Source: Proteiniborus sp. DW1 (GTDB lineage: Bacteria > Bacillota > Clostridia > Tissierellales > Proteiniboraceae). From it: a stretch of 64,000 bases of DNA. The number at the start of each line of letters is the position of its first letter. Positions within the stretch are counted from its first letter, which is position 1. The notes below the pieces were generated by a model. It had not been told where the DNA came from. It saw only the letters and a program-made list of their open reading frames with translations, and did not search any database. Shown here piece after piece: positions 58,315-64,000 of the stretch. The stretch spans positions 1 to 64,000 of the forward strand of contig NZ_FMDO01000030.1 of assembly GCF_900095305.1 (NCBI RefSeq), given 5' to 3'. Made by a program: the position numbers and the translations under genes.

Positions 58315-58998
58315 TCAATTAGTTTTTTCTGTAAACTCGATTATTTGGTTTCTTTTATATATTTCTATAACTTGAGATGAAGAGTAACTTACTTTTTGCT
58401 TAAAATATGTAGTAGTTTCGAAGTTGTCTCCAAAATGCATCGGAATAAAAACCTTCGGGTTTAATTCCTTAATGAAATATTCTCCTCCAATATAAAAGCT
58501 GTCTTTAAGACGAGGATCAACTGGAAAAAATGCTATATCAATACTTTCACCTTTAATTTTACTTATTTCATCCTTAAAGGATTTTTCCATAAGTAGCTTT
58601 TCATCTTCGCTATCATCATCCCAATGCCACCAGTTCAAATCACCTGCAAAGAAAATAGTCTTACTATCAACTTTGACTAAAAAAGATAACCCTAGGTCCG
58701 TCGAGCCAAAGGACTTAATAGTTATACCATGTATATTTAGCAATTCGTATGGGTTCATTATATAAGTATTGAGAGAAGACTTGGCTTTAATATCACTACT
58801 TAAGATGTATGAGATATCTGGTTGTCTTTTAGACCATTGAAAGATTTCTGGATTAAAGTGGTCATCATGTCCGTGACTTGAAAAGATAATGTTTTTTTTA
58901 TTGCTTAAATTAATATTGCCTTTATAATAATCAAAAACTAGAAAGTAATCATCAGTTTCAACAGAAAAACCACTATGATAAATATACTCGATTTTCAT
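58315..58998 (-). CDS. MBL-fold metal-dependent hydrolase
   Basis: A 227-residue metallo-beta-lactamase-fold protein. The metal motif SHGHDDHF (HxHxDH) lies near residue 45, FAGDLNWWHWDDD follows, and IPMHFGDN near 190 is a further ligand region. It is UlaG/L-ascorbate lactonase-like in length and layout; substrate unknown. The start MKIEYIYHSGFS follows GGAGGTGAT on the minus strand, better than the upstream ATG at 59007. Confidence 0.85.
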   Translation of the reverse strand: MKIEYIYHSGFSVETDDYFLVFDYYKGNINLSNKKNIIFSSHGHDDHFNPEIFQWSKRQPDISYILSSDIKAKSSLNTYIMNPYELLNIHGITIKSFGSTDLGLSFLVKVDSKTIFFAGDLNWWHWDDDSEDEKLLMEKSFKDEISKIKGESIDIAFFPVDPRLKDSFYIGGEYFIKELNPKVFIPMHFGDNFETTTYFKQKVSYSSSQVIEIYKRNQIIEFTEKTN

Positions 58999-59282
58999 AA
59001 ATATCACCTCCGATTAATATTATAAGTAAATTATAACTTAAAAAATACAATATTCAAAATATCTACAAGTATCGTACAATATGAGAAATTATATGTAAAT
59101 AAATATTCATTTTGCAAGTATTTTCATATAGAATAAGGTTAAAGTCATAATTCAAACTAATTAGCTATCATATGTTAAGGGAGAAGTGGAGAATGAGGTT
59201 ATTAATACATGAGATTTAAGAAATGAGGATTTTCAAAGGCTGTTTCCTGCTCCATTAGGTGAGGCGATAGTTATTTCAAAGG

Positions 59283-59510
59283 ATGAAGCCATTTAAGGAA
59301 ATTAAACACTTAGCTGAACTTCCATTAGGTTCTAAAGGAAGGATAGTATGCAGATGCGAACAGATACTTGAAGAAGAAATAGTTGACGCATTACACAGAG
59401 GAATAAAAGTCAAGACTGTTGATGGTGTAAAACGAAGGACTAGGGCAACTATGGGATGGTGTCAAGGAGATTTTTGTAAATCGAGAGTTATTGAAATAAT
59501 AGTGGTGTAA
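59283..59510 (+). pseudogene. C-terminal Fe-S domain of a GlpA-type oxidoreductase, remnant
   Basis: A 75-residue frame that equals only the BFD-like [2Fe-2S] tail of glycerol-3-phosphate-type FAD oxidoreductases: IVCRCEQILEEEIVDALHRG, VDGVKRRTRATMGWCQGDFC. Four conserved cysteines are present. The FAD domain that should precede it is missing, and the upstream DNA (59200-59280) has only broken frames. It is a relic or, less likely, a stand-alone small ferredoxin. Confidence 0.75.
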
Positions 59511-59544
59511 ATAGAGTTCAAAAATCCGAGTTACTAGACTATTT

Positions 59545-59586
59545 TAAAAGTCTTGATTAGACATAGTGCCTAATCAAGACTTTTTA
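59545..59586. terminator. Terminator hairpin (repeat family copy 3)
   Basis: AAAAGTCTTGATTAG pairs with CTAATCAAGACTTTT. The loop differs from the copies at 41237 and 57061, but the stem is nearly the same as copy 2. It can end both the Fe-S relic and the minus-strand gene at 59595. Confidence 0.85.
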
Positions 59587-59594
59587 TTCAATAA

Positions 59595-60170
59595 TTATCT
59601 AGGAATCAACCTTATTTCCATCCAATCAAACCCTATCCAGTCACTTTCGCCTGTATTTGAAGTGTTTACGATCTGTACAGTGTTATTTCTTGCTAATCTA
59701 GGAATGTTAAAGGTCAATTCTCTCCAATTTGTAAACATCTGTCCAGCAGGGCGTCCATGTGGTAGCTGTAGACGTCCTCTATGAACAACAGAACCATTTA
59801 TTGATATTGTAGCAGAGTAATTACGTTCAGGTACTGCAGAATGGTCATCTAATACAGCACGTATTACTAGCTGAGCTCTAAAATTACCAGGTACAAGCAA
59901 AAATGGTTGTATCGAAAAAGTCCAACGACCTGTATTTCCAGTGTAGAGTATATCTGCATTACCACTTGGATTACCATAGTTTGGGAAACCGGTAAGCTCT
60001 TTAAATACTGTAATTCTGATTACCTCGGGTCTATTACTTAATATTGGCTGAAGCTGATTTACACTTGGAGAATAAAATGAGTATTGCATATCTGTTTGTG
60101 AGTATTCTGGTGTATGCTCATACCCATTATAATAATCAGGATGATAAGGATAATTATAATAAGGATACAT
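59595..60170 (-). CDS. Tyr/Pro-rich protein with beta-sandwich-like domain
   Basis: A 191-residue protein of unknown function. The first ~35 residues are rich in Tyr, Pro and His (MYPYYNYPYHPDYYNG), as in spore coat or exosporium proteins. The rest is beta-rich (RWTFSIQPFLLVPGNFRAQL, YSATISINGSVVHRG, WIGFDWMEIRLIPR) and resembles small carbohydrate-binding-like folds. ATG 60170 follows AAAGGAGG on the minus strand. The gene lies near a LysM/GH18 enzyme, which is compatible with a spore-surface role, but this is only inference. Confidence 0.7.
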   Translation of the reverse strand: MYPYYNYPYHPDYYNGYEHTPEYSQTDMQYSFYSPSVNQLQPILSNRPEVIRITVFKELTGFPNYGNPSGNADILYTGNTGRWTFSIQPFLLVPGNFRAQLVIRAVLDDHSAVPERNYSATISINGSVVHRGRLQLPHGRPAGQMFTNWRELTFNIPRLARNNTVQIVNTSNTGESDWIGFDWMEIRLIPR

Positions 60171-60682
60171 TAATATACTACCTCCTTTACTTAATCTCAC
60201 TATATGATATGTGATTGTAATATACCATGACACCTAAATGCTAATGATTTGTAAGTAAAGTTTAAAAGAAAAAAGAACATTGGTTGACTATATTAAGTTA
60301 AGAAGGAATTGCACAGGTGATGTAAATGTAACATATCATTTTTTAATGATTTAGGATTCATCAGACCTATTATAAAATGATTGCCCTATATAGTAACTAT
60401 AATAGCACTTGCATTTACTTCAAAGAAACCAAGGGCACCAAAGGCAAAGGGAGTTTCATATAATAAACTTTAGAGATAGCTAAATAAACAGTGTATTTTG
60501 GTGTGATTTTCAGTTTTTTTGAAGCCTAGAATAGATTAAGATTCTATTTTAGGCTTTTGCTGTTGTACATAAGCAAACACTTATTAAGTAATAAACAGAA
60601 TTACCTTTACTATGATAATCAACATTAAATCAATGAAAACATATAATATTACAAACACTTCAGTATGAAGGGAGTATGGAAC
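60171..60682. other. Intergenic region with a terminator
   Basis: Contains the hairpin at 60522-60558 and no gene. The minus-strand leader of the Tyr/Pro-rich gene starts at its left end. Confidence 0.5.
60522..60558 (+). terminator. Terminator-like hairpin
   Basis: AAGCCTAGAATAGA pairs with TCTATTTTAGGCTT and is followed by TTGC. The left flank also carries a run of Ts (TTTTTTT), which makes it usable on the minus strand. Confidence 0.6.
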
Positions 60683-61969
60683 ATGCAAATACATGTAGTA
60701 CAAGCAGGACAAACCATATTTGGTATAGCTCAAGCATATAACACAACACCTCAAGAGATTATCATATCTAATGAAATAAGCAATCCAGATCAACTAGTAG
60801 TAGGGCAGGCTTTGGTGATTCCTATTGTTGGTAGCTTTTACTGGGTTCAACCTGGAGATAGTCTTTTCAGCATTGCAAGAAGATTTGGGATATCATATCA
60901 AACCCTTGCAAGGGTAAATAATATTTCAGTAGATCAACCTCTTCAAATTGGATTAAGGCTATATATTCCGCCACGGATAAGAAGAAGAGCAGAGACTAAT
61001 GCCTATGTAGAACCAATTGGTGGAACAGTGAGCCCTAATCTAGAACAGTCTGCTAGAGAAGCAGCTCCTTTTTTAACTTTTTTAGCTCCTTTTAGCTACC
61101 AAATTCAAAGAGATGGAACCTTGCAAGCTCCGCCATTAAATAATTTTCCTCAAATTGCACAAGCAAATGGAGCTACCTTGATGATGGTAGTAACAAATCT
61201 AGAAGGAGGACGCTTTAGTGATGAACTAGGAAGGATAATTTTAACCAATGAAGATGTACAAAATAATCTACTAAATAATATAGTTAATACTGCAAATGAA
61301 GTAGGGTTTAGAGACATTCATTTTGATATGGAGTTTTTGCCTCCTGAAAATAGAGAAGATTATAACAGGTTTTTAAGAAAAGCAAAAGAAAGACTTTCAC
61401 GTGAAGGATTTTTAATATCAACAGCACTGGCACCGAAAACTAGTGCACAGCAAGTAGGCGCTTGGTATGAGGCACATGATTATAGAGCTCATGGTGAGAT
61501 TGTAGATTTTGTAGTACTAATGACATATGAGTGGGGATACAGTGGCGGTCCTCCAATGGCAGTATCACCTATTGGACCTGTTAGAAGTGTTGTAGAATAT
61601 GCTTTATCTGAAATGCCAGCTAGTAAAATAATGCTTGGACAAAATCTTTATGGATATGACTGGACATTACCTTTTGTTCCGGGAGGACAATTTGCTAGGG
61701 CTATAAGTCCACAACAGGCTATTGATATAGCGAGAGTAAATAACGTGCCTATTAAATATGATTATACTGCACAAGCACCATTTTTTAATTATACTGATGC
61801 TAACGGAAGAGAGCATGAGGTATGGTTTGAAGATGCTAGGTCCATTCAAGCTAAATTTGATTTGATAACAGAATTGGGGCTTAGAGGAATTAGTTATTGG
61901 AAATTAGGACTTAGCTTCCCACAAAACTGGTTATTGTTAAGAGATAATTTCGTTATAGTGAAACGTTAA
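60683..61969 (+). CDS. LysM-GH18 spore peptidoglycan glucosaminidase (SleL/YaaH type)
   Basis: A 428-residue enzyme. Two LysM repeats (about residues 1-47 and 50-98: HVVQAGQTIFGIAQAYN and YWVQPGDSLFSIARRFG) bind spore or cell-wall peptidoglycan. The GH18 domain follows, with the catalytic DxxDxDxE-type motif RDIHFDMEFLP near residue 217 and the GISYWKLGLSFPQNWLLL tail. Known SleL/YaaH enzymes act as N-acetylglucosaminidases on cortex fragments at germination. There is no signal peptide, in line with assembly inside the spore. ATG 60683 after AAGGGAG. Confidence 0.93.
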   Translation: MQIHVVQAGQTIFGIAQAYNTTPQEIIISNEISNPDQLVVGQALVIPIVGSFYWVQPGDSLFSIARRFGISYQTLARVNNISVDQPLQIGLRLYIPPRIRRRAETNAYVEPIGGTVSPNLEQSAREAAPFLTFLAPFSYQIQRDGTLQAPPLNNFPQIAQANGATLMMVVTNLEGGRFSDELGRIILTNEDVQNNLLNNIVNTANEVGFRDIHFDMEFLPPENREDYNRFLRKAKERLSREGFLISTALAPKTSAQQVGAWYEAHDYRAHGEIVDFVVLMTYEWGYSGGPPMAVSPIGPVRSVVEYALSEMPASKIMLGQNLYGYDWTLPFVPGGQFARAISPQQAIDIARVNNVPIKYDYTAQAPFFNYTDANGREHEVWFEDARSIQAKFDLITELGLRGISYWKLGLSFPQNWLLLRDNFVIVKR

Positions 61970-62131
61970 TCTACAGTTTAAGTTTGTTACGGGTAGATAA
62001 ATACCTTATATAAAATATGAAGATATTTCATTTTTACAGAATGTGTTTTTTCAGTACTAATTTTGCTTTTAATAGAGCAGTATCGACTTTTACAGAAATA
62101 AGAAAGATAATATATGAATTAAGTGAAATAA

Positions 62132-62290
62132 TTAGCTATAGAAATTAATAAAACCCAGAAAAGAGCTAATGCATTAGAAAAAATGTAGATTCCAAGGTAC
62201 ACTAAAATTATTAAGTACATTGAAGAAGTATTTGAAGAAAAAGAAAGAGAAGATTTCTTTAGACTAATAAAAGTAAAGGATAAAAAACAA
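62132..62290 (+). pseudogene. V-type ATP synthase subunit D, C-terminal relic
   Basis: Translation gives LAIEINKTQKRANALEKM, a TAG, IPRYTKIIKYIEEVFEEKER, then EDFFRLIKVKDKK. This follows the end of V/A-type ATPase subunit D (EIxKTxRRVNALE, IPxLxxTIKYI, Rxxx-RLxKxKD). The in-frame stop and missing first 150 residues show that it is dead. It is a fossil of an otherwise absent ATPase operon. Confidence 0.7.
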
Positions 62291-62320
62291 GTCACAGTTT
62301 TTTGTGGCTTATTTTTTTAT
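62289..62320 (+). terminator. Terminator after the V-ATPase relic
   Basis: AAGTCACA pairs with TGTGGCTT (one G-U) and is followed by ATTTTTTT. Confidence 0.8.
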
Positions 62321-62506
62321 ACTTATATTCTTTAAGTACAAGGTAATATAGTTCATCTAATTAAAGAAACAAGGATTGTCTTCTATGGGAAAATTTTGAT
62401 ACAATGAATATATATAGGTGACATTTGATTTGGAATAATCTCAATGCTTCTAAAAAGGTTAAGAAATGAGTGTGAAATATATCTCAATAAGAATAGAAAG
62501 AGGAAA

Positions 62507-62610
62507 ACTAGGGCAATGTGCACCACATCCCTTCGCTGGGAGCAAAGATCCCTCAGGAGGTCTATCTTCGGAGTCCAGCTTAAGGATGTCGCAAATACGA
62601 GAACGTTAGG
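62507..62610 (+). mobile_element. HEARO/omega-RNA-like structured element, copy A
   Basis: GC-rich island with ordered motifs: ATGTG-cac-CACAT hairpin, CCCTTCGCTGGGAGCAAAG with GGGA/TCCC pairing, GTCC...GGAT hairpin and GTCGCAAATA. The same motif order recurs in copies B (63374) and C (63696). I interpret the three as ORF-less relatives of HEARO RNAs, the guide RNAs of IscB-type elements; this needs a covariance search. Here the right end is TTAG followed by GAGA. Confidence 0.55.
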
Positions 62611-62637
62611 AGACATATCGAAAGGGGAGAATAGATT

Positions 62638-63240
62638 ATGATTGTAAGGTATTTCCTTTCATTAGTTATGATAGGAATGGGATACATGCTAATAAGGGAG
62701 AGTAAAAAGTTATCTAGTAATAGAGACTTGATTTCTAGGACAATAGAAGCTGCTGGATACATTATCTGTTGTCAATTATTTTTGCTTCTTTTTGAAGATA
62801 TATTGCACGGCTATTTTAAATGGGAGTATGTATCCACTTTTTATTGGATAATTTTTATAACAACTATATCAATAATATTATTTTGTATAGTGTTTATCAA
62901 AGCAGATTTGCATACAAATGCTAGGTTTTTAATTTATTCATGTTCTTTGGAACAAATCATAAATACTATTGAGTCAATTTTCAAGAAAAACGATATAAGT
63001 TTTGATAAAAAAGATTTTTTTGGTTGGGTAAATGAAGGGATTCAGTATACCATTTTAGACTCTGAGGGAGAAATTTTACTGTATGAGTCTAAGAATGGAG
63101 ATTGCTATAAAATTGATATTAAGAAGTTTAGAAAATTAAAAAATAAAAAGTTAATTACTGATATTGACACAGCATCTGAAGAGTTAAGAGATAAAGCTAT
63201 TATTGATAAAGTTAAGCAGAAAGAAAAAAACATGGTCTAA
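62638..63240 (+). CDS. Membrane protein of unknown function
   Basis: A 200-residue protein with three hydrophobic segments (about 5-19, 38-56 and 68-87) and a charged C-terminal half of ~110 residues (FDKKDFFGWVNEGIQYTILD, KIDIKKFRKLKNKKL). I recognise no family. RBS AAAGGGGAG precedes the ATG. It lies between two copies of the structured repeat. A 20-residue hydrophobic frame at 63243-63305 (MMFVGIIFAVAYICIGIFYR) follows directly and looks like a gene cut short before copy B. Confidence 0.65.
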   Translation: MIVRYFLSLVMIGMGYMLIRESKKLSSNRDLISRTIEAAGYIICCQLFLLLFEDILHGYFKWEYVSTFYWIIFITTISIILFCIVFIKADLHTNARFLIYSCSLEQIINTIESIFKKNDISFDKKDFFGWVNEGIQYTILDSEGEILLYESKNGDCYKIDIKKFRKLKNKKLITDIDTASEELRDKAIIDKVKQKEKNMV

Positions 63241-63373
63241 TTATGATGTTCGTAGGGATTATTTTTGCGGTAGCATATATATGTATTGGAATATTCTATA
63301 GGTAAGAAAAAGTCTGTTGCCTCAGTACGATTGCCTAACAATATATTTTCGCAAGGATGCAGTCGGACTGAGC

Positions 63374-63475
63374 CCTAGGGCGATGTGTACCACATTCCTT
63401 TATCGAGAGCAAAGCTCCACTTTGGGGAATGTTTCTGAGATCCAGCTCAGGGACGTCGCAAATATGGGATCTTAG
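63374..63475 (+). mobile_element. HEARO/omega-RNA-like structured element, copy B
   Basis: ATGTG-tac-CACAT hairpin (63383-63395), GAGAGCAAAGCTC hairpin, ATCCAGCTCAGGGAC hairpin and GTCGCAAATATGGG. Its right end CTTAG is immediately followed by ATGA at 63476-63479, the target type I recall for HEARO insertions. Its stems differ from copy A by paired changes. Confidence 0.55.
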
Positions 63476-63593
63476 ATGATATTATTATTCCTATTTAACA
63501 TACTGCTAGGGAACGGCTACCGTGGGTTTCTGTTAAGAAAGGAGCTTTATTATGCTAGGATTACCAACATAATATTCTGAGGAAGGAAATTGT
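63476..63593. other. Short AT-rich spacer
   Basis: Only a six-codon frame at 63552 behind AAAGGAG; no gene seen. Confidence 0.4.
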
Positions 63594-63788
63594 ATGAAAA
63601 ATCTATTGTTTTTATGTGGACCCAACGGGATAGGAAAAACCACAATATCTAAGGAAATAGTTAGGCAGTTGCCTAACACTGCTTATGTTGATTCTGAACC
63701 ACAACCCTTCACCAGGAGCCAAGCACTGCCAAGAGGTCTAGCTATAGGGTCCGATTCATGGACGTCACAAATTGGGGGTGTTAAATGA
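63594..63788 (+). pseudogene. N-terminal fragment of a P-loop kinase, interrupted by copy C
   Basis: The frame starts MKNLLFLCGPNGIGKTTISK (Walker A GPNGIGKTT) and reaches QLPNTAYVDSE, the usual strand 2 of small P-loop kinases (normally YVDSD). At that point it runs into the structured repeat copy C and the remaining residues (PQPFTRSQALPRGLAIG) are repeat-encoded. The downstream DNA does not resume the kinase. Strong RBS GAGGAAGG. The gene was broken by insertion or associated deletion. Confidence 0.7.
63696..63784 (+). mobile_element. HEARO/omega-RNA-like structured element, copy C
   Basis: Aligned with copies A and B: ACCACAACCCTTCACCAGGAGCCAAG, an AGAGGTCT block, GTCC-gattcat-GGAC hairpin (perfect here) and GTCACAAATT-GGGG. 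The right end TTAA is immediately followed by ATGA at 63785-63788. It lacks the first ATGTG arm. It interrupts the P-loop gene that starts at 63594. Confidence 0.5.
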
Positions 63789-64000
63789 GGACAATGATGT
63801 GGAGAATGAAAGTATCTGAAATTAAATATGAAAATTTAACTAATGATGTATAGATAAAATACTCTTTGAAGACATTTCAGATGATGGAATGGATGGAGAT
63901 TGAATCCTTGTTTTTGGCAGTAGTAAACTATTCAATTTAAAAGATAATCCACCGTTCATTGTGAGGTTATCATACTTAGTTATAAAAACTGTAATTGAAT
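63789..64000 (+). other. Window end with a possible broken gene
   Basis: The frame from about 63861 reads LFEDISDDGMDGD, a TGA at 63901-63903, then ILVFGSSKLFNLKDNPPFIV and runs off the window. It is protein-like but unrecognised; the TGA may be a real stop or a mutation. Confidence 0.3.

Larger units (their letters stand above)
61970..62637. other. Intergenic region with gene fossil and structured repeat
   Basis: Holds a V-ATPase subunit D relic (62132-62290), its terminator (62289-62320) and a copy of the structured repeat (62507-62610). No intact gene is seen. Confidence 0.6.

Noticed and set aside
62444-62641. 65-residue frame reading through structured element A.
   Set aside because: Most of it is the repeat read as protein; no homology and a poor start.

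Overview
The window looks like the chromosome of a low-GC, spore-forming anaerobic Clostridium relative (Clostridia or Tissierellia type) that lives on amino acids. The evidence is a full selenocysteine-dependent glycine reductase operon, a bacilli/clostridia-type cggR glycolytic operon, a membrane pyrophosphatase, a glycyl-radical enzyme pair and a LysM/GH18 cortex-lytic type enzyme. The species cannot be fixed from the sequence.

Layout. 1-3.3 kb holds decayed insertion sequences (IS21-type istA/istB and a broken transposase). 3.4-5.1 kb is an ABC exporter. 5.4-13.9 kb is the glycine reductase operon: promoter, tandem glycine riboswitch with a terminator, then grdX-trxB-trxA-grdE-grdA-grdB-grdC-grdD. 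In-frame UGA (Sec) codons lie in grdA and grdB, and naive gene calling cuts both genes. 14.0-18.9 kb is a BMP-type nucleoside ABC transporter. 19.0-23.0 kb carries rpoN and a YjjI/YjjW glycyl-radical enzyme with its activase. 23.1-30.5 kb is cggR-gap-pgk-tpiA-gpmI-eno with a recognisable CggR operator. 30.6-41.3 kb holds secG, hppA, an alpha/beta hydrolase, a MurF-like ligase, ddl, an HD protein, rnr, smpB and ssrA (tmRNA).

41.3-64 kb is more accessory. It contains an IS110 relic with its non-coding end, an unusual oligopeptide ABC transporter whose parts carry large inserted domains, and a MerR/GyrI-like regulator with a 19-bp-spacer promoter. A thiamine salvage block follows: TPP riboswitch, terminator, group IIC intron relic, second TPP-riboswitch-like element, terminator, tenA, dead thiN, thiD, thiE, HAD phosphatase. 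After that come a DUF5714-like protein, an MBL-fold hydrolase, several gene fossils (GlpA-type iron-sulfur tail, V-ATPase subunit D tail, MBL tail) and the LysM/GH18 enzyme. The last 1.5 kb has three diverged copies of a ~90-105-nt structured element that I think are ORF-less HEARO/omega-RNA elements.

How the genes work together. Glycine is sensed by the riboswitch and reduced by protein complexes A (GrdA), B (GrdB/GrdE) and C (GrdC/GrdD), with electrons from NADPH through TrxB and an atypical CEPC thioredoxin; acetyl phosphate is the product. Peptide and nucleoside transporters supply substrates. Thiamine pieces are salvaged through TenA, ThiD and ThiE under TPP control. Ribosome rescue and RNA decay (SmpB, tmRNA, RNase R) are grouped. 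All identifications come from reading motifs by eye; no database search was run.
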